This document shows positions 1-12,406 of a stretch of DNA of 64,000 nucleotides, piece by piece. Position 1 is the first letter of the stretch; each line of letters starts with the position of its first letter. Origin of the DNA: Haematococcus lacustris (taxonomy: Eukaryota; Chlorophyta; Chlorophyceae; Chlamydomonadales; Haematococcaceae). The notes below the pieces were generated by a model. That model worked only from the letters and a program-made list of their open reading frames with translations, did no database searches and had not been told where the DNA came from. The stretch lies in NCBI GenBank assembly GCA_030144725.1, contig JASKMD010000014.1, positions 3,582,101 through 3,646,100 on the forward strand, in the 5' to 3' direction. Both the position numbers and the translations under genes were made by a program.

Positions 1-68
1 TCACTGGCAATGCCCTTGTAGACCTGACGAAACACGGAGCCAGCCAGGTCAGCCAGCACTGTGGTGGC
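1..68 (-). CDS. Unassigned coding-like segment at left edge, minus
   Basis: The minus strand reads ATTVLADLAGSVFRQVYKG and then leaves the window. It looks like a coding exon because it is amphipathic and codon-biased, but it is too short to name. It probably belongs with the segment at 690-818. Confidence 0.25.
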
Positions 69-319
69 AGGCTGGCCAGATGAGTGGGCTGTGCCCGACA
101 CGCCCCCCGTGGCGGTTGCTGCGGCCTGCAGGGCATGAGCCTGGCCCAGTGAACAGGGGCGAGGGCGGGCACCAGAGGGGGCCAGGGCAGGGGTAGGCCA
201 GGTGGGGGTGACAGCCCGTCCCACCCCGCCTCATGAACCTATTAAACTATCTACTAACACTCAGGGTGGATTAGGTGATAGGAAACCCTGGGCCATTTCC
301 TGGGGTGAAGGTCAAGGTG

Positions 320-375
320 GTGCAGCTGGGTATGGGTAAGGGTCAGGTTAGGGTAGAGTTAGGGTGCAGGTTCTG
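320..375 (+). repeat. Degenerate telomere-like GGGTTAGGGT tract
   Basis: Several imperfect GGTTAGGGT / GAGTTAGGGT units occur next to one another. The tract is short and degenerate, so it is more likely a low-complexity noncoding tract than true telomeric DNA. Confidence 0.35.
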
Positions 376-689
376 GGCTCACTCCTCCCAAAAAACTAAA
401 ACCCCCAACCTAATCCGATGCATGGGTGTCATGGGGTGCATGGGAAGAAGCGCAGCTGTCGGGGGCGCTTGTGCTGCCACAGCTGCTGTGCACCCTGACC
501 CCTGCAGCAGCTGAGTCTGGCCAAAGGTCCCCCTTGTCACACCCTCACACCTAACCAGCCAGGAGTGGGAGGCAGAGGGTGGGAGGGGCTAGCCTGATCT
601 TAGCAGGCAGCCGGCTGCAGAGCAGGAGTGGGAGCAAGGGCAGTGGAGGGAGGGGGCGAGGAGGGAGGGGGCAGCACCTGCACCATCCA

Positions 690-818
690 GGTTGAGGTGC
701 GGGGGGGTGAGCCGCCCCCAAGGACCGTGAACTTTGCCCGCTCCGCCACAGTGAGCACGTCCTTCAGGTGCTCAGGGAGGTCCGCCTCCAAGCCCTTCAA
801 GTTGATCTGCACCGCCAC
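690..818 (-). CDS. Unassigned coding-like segment, minus
   Basis: The minus strand reads VAVQINLKGLEADLPEHLKD followed by VLTVAERAKFTVLGGG, a charged, helical, protein-like stretch with GC-rich codon ends. I do not recognise the family. It could be a last exon of the CNNM gene to its right or an exon of a further minus-strand gene running off the left edge. Confidence 0.3.
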
Positions 819-942
819 TCATCACCAGCCGGCTAGCAGGCATCACCAGCACTGCTACCCCTCCCACACTCCCCCTCCCACACTCCCCATCACTCCACAT
901 CACACTGGCACACAGGCTGCAGCTGCCTTGCTGAAAGGCATA

Positions 943-1038
943 TGTGAAGTTTGCGCTGATGCAGGAGGCGCTGCGTCTGGAGCAGCGCCCCTTGCCATCC
1001 TACTACATGCCTCCACCCCGCCAGCACCAGCAAACCAA
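943..1038 (+). other. Plus-strand exon-like segment opposite the CNNM 3' end
   Basis: After an AAAG/GCATATG junction the plus strand reads AYVKFALMQEALRLEQRPLP then SYYMPPPRQHQQ, with G/C-ended codons. No family is recognised. It lies antisense to or beyond the CNNM 3' end and may be a chance reading frame. Confidence 0.2.
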
Positions 1039-1261
1039 ACAAGACCTGACCGCCGGCTGCCTGGCTAGCTGCCTGGTCGCCTGGCTGCCTGCCCACCTAA
1101 CTGCCTGGCTGCAAAAGCATGTGCCATGTGAGATCACGTCATGGCATCCACTCTGCATCACTCTACATCACGCTTCACAGCCCCCTGACCATGGCTGTCC
1201 CAGGCCCCTGCCGGGCCTCCAGCAGGTCACACCAATGACTCACTGGGATGCTTTGCTCATT

Positions 1262-1455
1262 GTCCATGAACCTGTCCGTCTCATCCAGGATCTCTACCCC
1301 CATGAGCTGCACAGCAGACAGGTGCGGCAACACCACTGACGCTGCTTCAGGATGCTGCACATCGTTGAGCATGGTATTATTGTTGTTGTTGTTGTTGTTG
1401 GTGGTGGTGCTGCTATTGCTGTTGCTGCTGCTATTGCTGCTGCTGCTGCTGCTAT

Positions 1456-1486
<31 letters not shown>

Positions 1487-2232
1487 ATTGCTGCTGCTGC
1501 TGATGATGATGATGGCAGGAGACAGGGGAGGGCACGGCTGACACCAGGACATGACTGTCATCATGAGCATGCTCTGCATCATGGCCACCTGTTGGATACC
1601 ATATGCTCATGCGCTCAGTAAGGCAATCTGCTGTGTTGCTGCTCTGTGTTTTGCTGTTCTACTGTCACTGCGCTGCTGCTGTGCTGCTGTTGTGGTGCCG
1701 GCAGCAGGTGAGGGCAGGGCAGTGGAGGCATCCCTCATGATGCCCACAAGTGAACCTCACCCGTCTCCTCAAGGTAAGGATTTCAAAGGGGTTCAAGTTG
1801 CAAGAATTTTGCCACACCCCAGTCACACATTACAGACATCTCACAAACATCACACACTGGCTGTAAGTCTGGATAAGGATGCATGGCGTGAAGTGCATCC
1901 CCGGTCATGGTAGTGTCGGGTACTGAGATTAGGTGTAGGGGCAAAGCAGGAGGGCAGGGCATAGGGCCCACAGGCCAGCCTACCTCTTCAATCACATCCT
2001 CAATGGTGATGATGCCAATGGCCTCCCCTGCAGCAGACAAGGCCGGCAACCGACCTGACCCTGGTACTCAGCCCCTAGCTGTACCCGGCCCCTGATTGGC
2101 TCTGGCTCACCCATCGCCCCTTGGCCTGTCTGCCAGCTGACTGCAAGCCGACAGGTGCAGAGACGCTGAGCTTGACTGCAGATGCAGAGACCCATGATAT
2201 GTGCTCTGCCTGCCTGCCTGCCTGCCTGCTTG

Positions 2233-2288
<56 letters not shown>

Positions 2289-5200
2289 CCCGCCCACCCG
2301 CCTGCCTGCCTGCCTGCCTGCCTCTCCCATCCAGTAAAGTGTATGTTTGACCTGAGGCTCCTGACTGTGACTCAGACTGAGCAGTGCGTACGCTGAACAT
2401 AGTTTGACAGAGCCTGATGACCAGCGGTGCGCCTGGCCTGACCAAGCCTGATCAGCCTGGACCCTCCCTGACCCCACCAGGTGCAGTCACCTCACCTGGC
2501 CTAGCTATCATGGGCACTGGCAGCATGTCCTCCAGGTCGTCACGTGAAGAGTGAGAACCGCTGGAGGAGCTGCTGCTGCTGCTGCTGCTGCTGCTAGTGC
2601 CGCTGTCATCGCCGTCTTGTCCCTGTGCAATCATGTCAAGCACCTTGTCAGGAGTGGGACGTGTGATGTTACTACATGGCAGCGTGTCATATCGTTTTTT
2701 ACTGTTTCTGAACGGCCAAAGCGCAGCCTCATGTCATACAAGCGTGTTCATATTTAGCACTATGACGTAATCCTCACATTGAAAGCATGAGAAGTAGACA
2801 TTAAACAAGAGGACAGGCCATGTATGCCATGGACCACTGATCACGGACCATAAAGAGGAGTAATTCAGAAACTGTACTGCAATGGTGGATCGCTAACTTG
2901 GAGACGGCCGCAGTCACCTACCCCAAAGGCCCTATCAATGCCAATTTTGGGGGACAAAGACTGGCTTAAAGAAAAATACAAATGACACAAAGTTGGCAAA
3001 GCCCCCCTTCTCACATCTCCCTGGAGAGTACGGTATAAAGCTGCTACCATGGGGGCGCGTGCATCTGTAGCAGTAGTGTGTGTGTGTGTGTTGTGTATGG
3101 GCAATGTTGTGTGATGTGCTGCCAAAGGGTGATCAGAGTATGGTGGTTTGACATGGTGGTGGTGGTACAAGGGTGGTAACAGGAAGGTTTCATGGTATGC
3201 CATCACAACGGGAGGTTGCTTTGCTTTGCCTAGTCTTGCACGATACTGAAAGACCCGCCTTGGTCTGTAACCAAGCAGCCTTAGTTGCCAGCACATACCA
3301 TTTCTCGAGTTTTGTGCGTGATAGTTTCTCAAGCTGCTTGCTGCTAGAGCAGCTGGAGTTGGCCAGGCATGCTGGTCCCCTCTGCCCTCTGACCTTCGCA
3401 GCCATTCCACTCACTGCGCCGGGCTCCTGCTGCTGCTGGGTTGCCGCGTCGCTGTTGCGCCTGAACGCGCGGTGTATGGAGCGTAGCCGCTTGACCGCAG
3501 TAGAAAGGCCCGAGTGTGATTTGGGTGACGGAGGCAGGTCGGGCGCGGAGCCCAGCTCGCAGTCGCGCTCAATACCAGTAGCTGGCGTGGGCAGGTCGGG
3601 AGGGGCGACACTTCGGCGTTGGCGCCGGCGTGACTACAGGCAGGGTTGGTCCAGGGTCAGGGTCAAGGTGAGGGTCACAACCACAGCGATGCAATTGTCC
3701 CTCTGACAACGCATGGAATTGGCAGAGGTCTGTGTCAGTGTCAGCGTCATGTCAGAGTGATAGGTGTCTGTGCAAGAATTCTTACGTGCTGTACAATACC
3801 ATCATCATCAGCATCACACAGCCCCACACACGCAACTTACCTTCTGGCTGCGTTTTTCAGCCTCCGTGGCCTTGTGGCTCCTCCTCCTCTCCCCTGTTGC
3901 TGCCGCTCCAGGGGTAGCACCTTCCATCCAAGCGCCTGCCAGCTCACTCCCTTGCATGGACCCTGCGTGCCCCAGTGTGGCTGCAGCCAGCTGCCCCTGG
4001 TCACTGGGCCGAGCAAACAGCTGCTTGAGGCTGGCAAAGGACCGGCTGTGGGCAGGCGGCAGCTGCCCCTGGGCAGGCTTCTCCCCCTGTCCCTCTGCCT
4101 CCCCTGCCAGGCCATGAGGCGAGGTGGTGCTCTGGGCTGCTTCCATGCCCTGCCCGCTGCCCCGGCTCCTGATCCACCCGCCCACCTCCTCCACCCCCAT
4201 CCCTGCCCAACTCAGACCCCTGCCCAGTGGCGTGCCGCTGAGGGGATGTGGGGCGGGGTCAGGGTAGGGGTGAGGCAGGGGCGCGTCACAGCCCTCTTGC
4301 ACACGTATGCCAGCAGCACTCGGGAGCTTGTCCTCCAAAGACTGGCGCATGTCAGGCAGTCCGCCAGTGGTGCTGCTCCCAGTGACACCACCTCCTTGTG
4401 CATGGCTGCTGGCGCCTGTGCGCATGAGCCTGTCCCTGAAGGAAGGACCTGAGGTTGGCAGCTGGCCCGTGCCCATGCCATGAGTGTGCCCCCTGCTGCT
4501 GCCTGGGTGTGTGCCTGGTGGGTCTGGCAGCCACTGGGTGTCCTCCTCGAAGTCAGCTGCTGAGCGAGGCCCAGGGCCAGGTGTGCTGTCACGGCCCAGC
4601 AGGGCAGGGTGATGGCTGGCATGGCCAGAAGTTTCCTGGGAAGAAGGGGGAAGACCCAGCTGGTGGGATGCAGTTAGCTGGGCCGTCAACCCTGCTGCTG
4701 GCGGTCGACCCCCTGGTGTGTTAACCCCACTGCTGGCCAAGCCTCCCGGCCATCCTGCCGAGGAGGGGTCTTGGAAATGGCTGTGGTCACTGCTGACGGG
4801 AAGTTCCTTGTATACATTGTGTTGGTGGAGTCGGTGGCGGTGGTGGACACGAGGATGCGGCAGCCCGTCTGCTACGACGGACACTACCTGCCGCGATGCC
4901 TGTCCATCGCAGCTTTCGGTGGGCGTGCGCGAGGCGGAGTCGCGCAGCTCGACACTGGCAAACTCGCCCGACCTACGGTCATCGCCGCCGGGAGCCAGTT
5001 GGGCGGCGTCGGAAGGAGGTTCAGACGGCAGTAAGCGTTGCCGCTCTTCATCGTGCGCAGAGCCGTCGCGCCAGCCAAGCATGCGGCTCTCAACCGCCTC
5101 AACCGCCCCGTGCAAGCGGTGCTGCCATGCGCCCAACCCCGCGCCTGGCGGTGTTAGCATCGGGCCGTGAGGCGAGTCGACACTGCGAGCCGGGTCGTCG

Positions 5201-5474
5201 GTGCCCGGCAGTCGGTTGTGCGGGACGGGCTGACCGGGGCCCACGGCTTTTGGGGCCTGCAAGTGCCTGACTTGGCTATTCATGTTAGTGTAAGAGTGAG
5301 GGTGATGCTGGCAGCTTGCTTCATGGACGGTAGCCAGGCCACCACGCTGAAGGTGTTGGTTGAAGTAGGAGTCGTCCCTGAGTCAAGCAGAGTACACATC
5401 AAGGAGTGAGTATCAGAACGTCATCACCATCACAAGCCACAACATCAACAGCTGCAGCACATGCAGTAGCAACG

Positions 5475-5525
<51 letters not shown>

Positions 5526-8500
5526 CACTCACTCCTGCCCCATCAGGCCGTTGCTGATGCGGCGGCCACCCATCCTGGCATGCTGGCTGCTCGCCAGGTT
5601 TGCTCCACTTGCGTGGCTGGGGTCAGCTGACACCTGGCCCGGCCCCTCTAGCCCCGCAGCGCTGGAGCTGCAGCTGCTGCGGGCCAGGGGCTGAGTGAGC
5701 AGGGCCATGTGGGAGCGGCCCACCCTAAACAGCTTCAGCAGGTCGTACATGGGGGTGTCTGCAGTGAGGCTGCAGGAGGCAGGGCAGGGCAGCGAGCAGG
5801 TGGCCCCGCAAGGGGTGTGGAGGGGCAACAGCAGCGCACTGAGGCTGCAGGGGACAGGGCAGGGCAGCGAGCAGGTGGCGGCGTAGCGCCCAGAGGCAGG
5901 GGTGGTGTGGCAACAGCAGCGCACTGAGGCTGTGGGAGGGCATGCAGGGAGCTGACAGTGACTGCACCGCACAGGAGTGCACAAGGGGTGATGCTACACG
6001 GGTGAGCAGTGCAGTGCAGTGTTGAGGGAGGGCTGTGGGGAGAGCGTACAGGGAGCAGGACTGCAACACATGCCCAGGGGATGGAGGACAAGGGTGAGCA
6101 GGGCATCACTGGCACAGCACCAACATGTTGTGAGGGCGGACGGGGGTAGGCAGTGCAGGGGAACAGGCCAGTGGTAGAGGGCCAGGGCGTGGGGCCAGGG
6201 GCAGGGGGGCCAGGGGCAGCAGGCCAGGTGCGGGGGGCAGGGAGGTGGAGGAGACTAGGAGGGTACTTTTAGGGCATAAGGTTGCATGGCATGAGCCTGG
6301 CAAGTGAGGTCCTGGCCGTCAGGGCAACTCACCGTGGCAGCTGCCTGATCTTCATGCTGCTCACCAGGGAATCTGGACAGTCTGCAGCCAGTGAGATCAC
6401 ACCGCACTGAGGTCACACATCACAGTGCAGGTCACACCATGCTAGGGAGCTGGAAGCATCAGCATGCACAGCCAAGAAGCAAGTGTAGGTATATGCAGTG
6501 GGATTCGAATACACCCTGGGATGACTCACTCTTAACATACTCTAGAAGCTCTTTGACCAAGATTACCCCTACAATGTCCTGCCTGTTGGCTCCCTTGTAC
6601 ACCTGTTGTCAGGGCAGCAGGGCAGCAGCAGGGCACAGGGTAAGGACACAGCAGACAGCAATGGAGGGGCAGGGGCAGGGGCAGGGGCAGGGGCAGGGGC
6701 AGGGGCAGGGGCAGGGGCAGGGGCAGGGGCAGGGGCAGGGGCAGGGGCAGGGGCAGGGGCAGGGGCAGCAGGGGCAGGGGCAGCAGGGCAGGGGCAGCAG
6801 GGGCAGGGGCAGCAGGGGCAGGGGCAGGGGCAGCAGGGGCAGGGGCAGCAGGGCAGGGGCAGCAGGGGCAGGGGCAGCAGGGGCAGGGGCAGCAGGGGCA
6901 GGGGCAGCAGGGCAGGGGCAGCAGGGCAGGGGCAGCAGGGGCAGGGGCAGCAGGGGCAGGGGCAGCAGGGGCAGGGGCAGCAGGGCAGGGGCAGCAGGGC
7001 AGGGGCAGCAGGGGCAGGGGCAGCAGGGGCAGGGGCAGCAGGGGCAGGGGCAGCAGGGGCAGGGGCAGCAGGGGCAGGGGCAGCAGGGGCAGGGGCAGCA
7101 GGGCAGGGGCAGCAGGGGCAGGGGCAGCAGGGGCAGGGGCAGCAGGGCAGGGGCAGCAGGGCAGGGGCAGCAGGGGCAGGGGCAGCAGGGGCAGGGGCAG
7201 CAGGGGCAGGCGTGAGCACGCACCGGGAGGCGGCTGAAGGGCTTTGATGCCATGACTGCCGATACTGTGGCGTCGTCCAGCTTCTGGTCACTAGACAGCA
7301 TGAACACCTGGTGCCAGCAGCAGGAGTCAGGGTGTGACGCACACCTGGTGGACCTAGTGCTCCTTGCTCATCTGCAGCAGGGCCGCCTAGCAGGCATCCC
7401 AGTGTGTCCCCCCTAGGGGTCCACCTGATAGGCGCTGCTGCTCACTCTGCTCACAGGCTGACCTATCAAACACTGGCTGTATGGATATGTCGGTTGCTAT
7501 GGGTCGGTTGCTATGGGTCGGTTGCTATGGGTCGGTTGCCATGGGTCGGTCGCCATGGGTCGGTTGCCATGGGTTGGTTGCTATGGGTCGGTTGCCAAGG
7601 GGCGACACAGCATGCCCAGCCCCCCCTTCACTCTTGCACACAACAGCGGTCAGATCAGGCAATCAGGCGGTACGGTAGACCAAGCAGCGGCAGTGGCTAG
7701 CTGGTCACCTTGTCCAGTGGGGTCATGGCATGGTATGCAGTCTTGCGGGTCAGGTCCAGGGCACCTGCCCAGGTCAGCAGGCCAGGGTGGCAGCAGCAGG
7801 GTCAACATCAGGAGGACTGAGTGTTCTGCACAAGATGGTGCTGGGTGCATGGGGGCATCCCGTGACGTTGGGGGTGGTTGGTGGTTGGTGACAATGCTGA
7901 GCCCCCTCCCGCACACAAGAGCCTCAACATCCTGGCTCTATGCCTTTTCTGCGCTGCTGTGATGTACGGCACTTATCGCGGCTCCCGTTGGGTGAGCAGC
8001 TAAACTCTATGTCAGCCCAGGTCAAATCCTCCCTCCCACCTCCCACCTCCCACCTCACCACGCCTAGCTGTAGCCTTCTGCTGCTACCCCTGGCCCCAGC
8101 CCCTCTGGCCCCTGACCCCAGCCTCGCGCCCTTGGCCCACGGCCCCACCGCCCCTGCTGCTGCAGGCGTACGCACAAGGCGGGTGGCTGGGTGTTCTGCG
8201 CATGATGGTGCTGGGTGCATGGGGTATCCCCAACATCACGGGTGCCAGGGGGCTGGGGGGTGCTGCCACCATGCCCGGCACCCAGGCCCCGCATCAGGCC
8301 CGGGCTGCGCCTGAGGCGGTGCTGCTGGCGCTGCGCAAGCTGGCAACAGAGGAGTATGCAGGGCCGGCGGAGCTGGAGCAGATGTCGGTGCATGCGCTCA
8401 AGGTGGGGCCAGGGAAAGCTGCTCCAGGGATGGCAAGGGCACAGGCAGTTGGCGGGCGGGCGGGCAGGTGGGCGGGCAGGCGGGAGGGCAGGCAGGCAGG

Positions 8501-11500
8501 CAGGCTCTTGCCTGTGATGATCTGGATTTCATCAGACGTTAGCCTGCCGCCAAACCCTTCATCCCTGGCATGGAGGGTTACCAGCGCTTTCAGCTGCTTG
8601 CGCCTTCAGTGAAGGAGCATTATGACATGCAGGCAAGGTGGCAGGGTCAGGCAGGGTCAGGCAAGGTGGCAGGGTGAGGCAGGGTCAGGTAGCAGGCAGC
8701 AGGGGGTCAGGCAGGGTCTACTGCCATTGTGGCGGACAGAAGGTGATTGCCCTAAAACATGCGATGCAAGTAGGAGTGATAACAAGGTGTGGGACTATTT
8801 ATTGGATTGTGTGATGCACAAACTGATGTAGTAGCTTGTGATATGTAGAATATGTATGTGATGAAGTGTAGTGTAGTGGATTGTGTTGTGAGTGGAGACT
8901 ATCATCAAGCATGCGTATGTTTTAATTCTATTTGATAGATGGCCAAAGCACGCAGGGCCATATGCAACGATGCTAGTGTGAGGACTGCACAGCAAGGCTG
9001 CATGAGACTGCATCAGGGCGGAAGATGTGTGGCGTGTGGCCTGCATGTGGGGCTGTCTGACCCGCCCGCACCTGAACAGGCTTGCGTGCTCACCCCCCAG
9101 CACGAAATCCAACAGCTTCTGCTCAGCGGGCAGCAGCAGCAGCAGCAGGGGTTCAGGCAGCAGGGGCAGAAAGGGCAGCAGGGGCAGCAGGGGCAGCAGG
9201 GGCAGCAGGAGCAGCAGCAGCAGCAGCAGCAGAGAGCCTGGGAGAAAGAAGCCTGCTACTGCTGCCCAACAACGCCACTGGGTAATTTGAGTTGCATGCC
9301 TCAGATCAGGGTCAAGGAGTTTCTGCTGCTGCTGCTGCTGCTGCTGCTGGGCGTGTTAAGCCACATCCCTGCATATCCTGATGCTCCAGAACACAGCCTG
9401 GCAGCCATCATGCGCGGTAGTATGCTCACAGATGGCTTCCCGCAACCACTGCCACAGCACCGCCGTCTCCAAACACACCATCAGCCCCCTCGATCCATGC
9501 CATCTGCTGCTGCTGCTGCTTTGCCATGACATGCCCTCCCTCTGGCCGCCCGTCTGCCCTCATGCTGCCCACCCCTCATGACGCCCACGCACCGCTATGG
9601 GGAAGGACAGTGGGCTGGTGAGCAGCATGAGGATACGTACCGGCAGGGCCATCATGCTGCCGATCACCAGGCCATACCTGCGTCAGCCCCACACCCAGCA
9701 GCAACAACAGCCTGGCGCCAGCAGCAGTGAGAGTCAGGCACCTGAGGCTGGATCGGGCAGCAGCTTGGCACCAACAGCAGTGAGAGGCAGAGGCAGGCAC
9801 CGGTCCAGGCTGTGACCAGAGGCAGGCAGTGGCTCTGACAGTGAGTTAGGCACAGCACTGAGGCCGAGCCAGCAGCTGTGCCAGCTGAGCCAGCTGAGTC
9901 AGCCAGCACTGGGGCTGGGTCAGGTGTATGTGCATCAGCAGGTCAAGGCAGGTAGAGATGAGGCGCAGCCATGAGGTGCGACATGCGATTGGCTACGTCG
10001 TGCGTGGCCATCATACCCAATGCAGGGCCGGACCCTAAGCAGGGCAAGGCAAGGCAGGAGTTGAGGTTGAGGCGGACGCTGGCAGCAGCCCTGGTGACCC
10101 TGGAGCTCAACGTTGACAAGCACTGCCTACACGCTACCCAGGCTGGCGGGCAGCGGCGGCAGCACTACTGCACTGCCTGCCATCACAGTCCAACCTACCA
10201 GCCCTACTCACCACGGTCCGACCTACCTACCCACCTAAGCCTACCTCCATGCCCCACATGCTTCTTCAGGCACCTCAGCTGGGGCTTCACTGCTAGGTGT
10301 GCATAGGGGTGCAATCGCTGCCTGTGTGCCACCAGATGTGATGCTGCTTGTCATGAAGATGACAGGAGCTGGCCACTGCCCCACTGCCCCTAGGCCCCGC
10401 TGCCTCTAAGCCAGGCTGGACTGCTGCCCCTGACAGGCTTCACTAGGCTTGGACTCACTTGGAGCACACAGCCTGGGGTATCACCTCCCCCATGAGCAGC
10501 ACCGCCGTCACGGAGATGATGATGGCCAGCACCTCATGCACCAGCTTGTTCTGCCATGCAAGCCATGCAATCACACATGCATGATGAGTGGCAATGGCCA
10601 GCCTGCATGCACATATGATGTGTATGACACTCTCTCCATGCGCGTGTGACATACGCACATGGATGTATGACAGCAGCACCTGCATGTCACCCACATAAGC
10701 TGACAAAAGAGGTACATTGCATGCCCTCATGAAACATTGACATGCTGCATGCTTGCATGGAGTAGGTGGGCTGTTGAGAGCAGTGCCCTGAGTTTCACAG
10801 CATGGCCGTACGTCATGATGTTGGGCAAGCAACGCAAGAAGGAAAGCACACAGCTGTCATCACGCCAGAAAAAGCCTAGGGGGCAGTGATCCCAGGGTGC
10901 ATCACTGCCCCCGCATTGCGACCCTGCCCCACTGCACATCTTGCTCAGCCAGGCACCCTCACGGCTGACGGCATGAGCCGTGTCAGCCATCGTCATCAGA
11001 CCTCTTGCTGAGCGCTCTGCCTATTGTTTGAGCCCATTAGGCAATGTGCTTGCAGGGGGCCAGCGTGATGTGTGAGAAGAGGAGGTCTGACACTGTCATG
11101 ACAATGCCATGACCCACCAAGGTGGATGTGAAGGGTGCTTGCATGCAGGTGGTGGGTGCTTGTGGTTCTGTACCAGACAGGGCAGTGCCAGGGAAGAGTG
11201 TGTGGTGTCTGTGGAAGGCAGTGCCACATGCTGTCCCATGGCTGCATGCAAAGATGTGCAGTGGCAGGGAGCGGTCGGTGATCACTGTTCATGGACTGGT
11301 TGGTTTTGTTGGTTTCGCTGATGTAGCTGGGCAGTGTCTGTGAATAAAGCCTCAGAGCACACTCATGATAAGGCCATGGCCCACCAAGAAGATTGGCAGG
11401 GCCTCCATAGCCATGGCATTGCACAGCAGCAGGGTAACCAGCAGGAAGTGCGCATCCTTGATGACGGGGATGATGCGGGCTGCCTGCCGGGCCTCTGTGT

Positions 11501-11999
11501 CTGAGCCGCTGCGCCGTAGAACCTCCAGCTCCACTATGTCCATGCTCATCAAGCCCAGTGTCAGCCCGCTCATCATGCCAGCAAACAGCACCTGAGGCCC
11601 GCACCACAAAGACCCACAAAGTTGAAAAGGGACTGACAGTGAGATGGCAGAAGACAGGTGTCTCATGGCGGACACAATAAACAACTGGCTCGTGATGTGC
11701 TTGTGCCAGCACTACACACAAACATCAACCAACATACCCACCAGCTCGCGGCCTCACACGCAAGCCCCATGCCAGTTGCAGCCTCAGATTACTACTATGT
11801 CTATGGGTTACAAAGAAGCTTGCTGACTGCATGCATTGGCACATGCCAGCATGTGCCATTGTAGCAATTGGTTGCGTTTATTGGTGGTGATTACCAATGC
11901 AATGCAGACCAAAAGGTAGATGATGTTGGTGGCAAGGGGGTTCTCCTCCCATGACAATAGATCTCGAGCCCGGACCGCTAAGACATCGCCTCCCAGCAT
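1262..11999 (-). CDS. CNNM/DUF21 domain protein with CBS pair (multi-exon)
   Basis: Putative membrane protein of the CNNM/CorC family (DUF21 transmembrane domain plus cytosolic CBS pair; family members act in Mg2+/divalent-cation transport). Start ATG at 11999 is the first Met after an in-frame stop. Exons read on minus: about 11999-11880 (first TM helix), 11591-11380 (LFAGMMSGLTLGLMSMDIVE, then LLVTLLLCNAMAMEALPIFL), 10561-10450 (AVLLMGEVIPQAVCSK), 9678-9598 (YGLVIGSMMALPVRILM), 9125-9068 (KLLDFVLGGEHASLF), 8603-8512 (QLKALVTLHARDEGFGGRLT), 7765-7704 (LDLTRKTAYHAMTPLDK), 7307-7220 (FMLSSDQKLDDATVSAVMAS), 6602-6531 (DIVGVILVKELLEYV), 6380-6333, 5770-5529 (MYDLLKLFRVGRSHMALL), 5283-3841, 2660-2500, 2045-1987 (AIGIITIEDVIEE), 1313-1262 (ILDETDRFMDNEQSIP). 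The fold is complete from DUF21 to CBS2. Unusual are a low-complexity insertion of over 500 residues inside CBS2 (exons 5283-3841 and 2660-2500) and a GC-AG intron after 8512. The true stop is uncertain and may lie further left. Confidence 0.85.
1376..1513. repeat. Trinucleotide microsatellite (TTG/CTG)n
   Basis: A run of about 45 TTG, CTG and ATTG-type triplets. It sits in an intron of the minus-strand CNNM gene, beside the ILDETDRF exon. Confidence 0.9.
2203..2325. repeat. (CCTG)n tetranucleotide microsatellite
   Basis: Nearly pure CCTG/GCCT tetranucleotides, about 30 units with a few C substitutions, within a CNNM intron. Confidence 0.9.
5478..5526. repeat. (AGC)n microsatellite
   Basis: About 16 pure CAG/AGC triplets in the CNNM intron between the exons at 5770-5529 and 5283-3841. 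Confidence 0.9.
6662..7212. repeat. GGGGCA / GCAGGGGCAGCA minisatellite
   Basis: 550 bp begin as pure GGGGCA hexamers and change near 6765 into mixed GGGGCAGCA units. The array fills the CNNM intron between exons 7307-7220 and 6602-6531, directly after the donor. On the gene's sense strand it is (TGCCCC)n. Confidence 0.95.
7492..7605. repeat. 14-bp minisatellite GGTTGCTATGGGTC
   Basis: Eight tandem copies of a 14-bp unit, with C/T variants inside the unit, in a CNNM intron. Fourteen is not a multiple of three, so it is noncoding. Confidence 0.9.
8285..8402 (+). other. Plus-strand exon-like segment inside a CNNM intron
   Basis: The plus strand reads PEAVLLALRKLATEEYAGPA then ELEQMSVHALK, ending at a GT donor (AAG|GTGGGGCC). 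Codons end strongly in G/C (gcg, ctg, aag, gag), as in host exons, whereas the minus strand here reads as junk. I do not recognise the family. It could be a captured or duplicated exon fragment, or an exon of a nested gene. Confidence 0.3.
8437..8506. repeat. GGCGGGCA / GGCAGGCA short repeat
   Basis: GGCGGGCGGGCAGG-type tetranucleotide tract inside the GC-AG intron of the CNNM gene, starting immediately inside its donor. Confidence 0.7.
9126..9352. repeat. CAG-rich triplet tracts
   Basis: Two CAG/CTG-rich stretches (9126-9234, and pure CTG at 9321-9351) lie on the two sides of a short unique spacer in a CNNM intron. Confidence 0.7.
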
Positions 12000-12406
12000 C
12001 TTTTGAATTCGCTATGCCTGCACACGCGGCGCCTGCACCAGACATACATGGCATCGCTCGCGCAACTGCGCTGGTGGGCGAACAGCTACTTACCGGCATC
12101 GTCAACATGACCTTCGCCAGTTGCCGTTCCGCCTGGGCGCCTGAGTTATGCGCAACTGTGATTTGTATGTGATGTAGTTGATGACAGCTGATGAAAGCAA
12201 GGGTATCGGAATTATTGTTTTGTGGTTAATCACGTCAATGGGTCGATGATTATCGTGGGTATACCCCGTCATGAGACATATACTATACGTTATACCACCC
12301 CCGCCTCCTTCTTTCTTCTTACTACTTGTAGCTCAGGGCAGACAACGACCAGAACTGATTCAAATCTGAACGTACGGACATGCAACGTTCGGTTTCGTAG
12401 GCTAAG
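12000..12406. other. Upstream region of the CNNM gene
   Basis: About 400 bp between the CNNM start codon and the TIR transposon. It should hold the CNNM promoter and 5' UTR. I see no convincing TATA box and no other gene. Confidence 0.4.

Noticed and set aside
6391..7342. GQGQ / AGAG and PAPAAPA repeat proteins
   Set aside because: Readings of the GGGGCA minisatellite in a CNNM intron.
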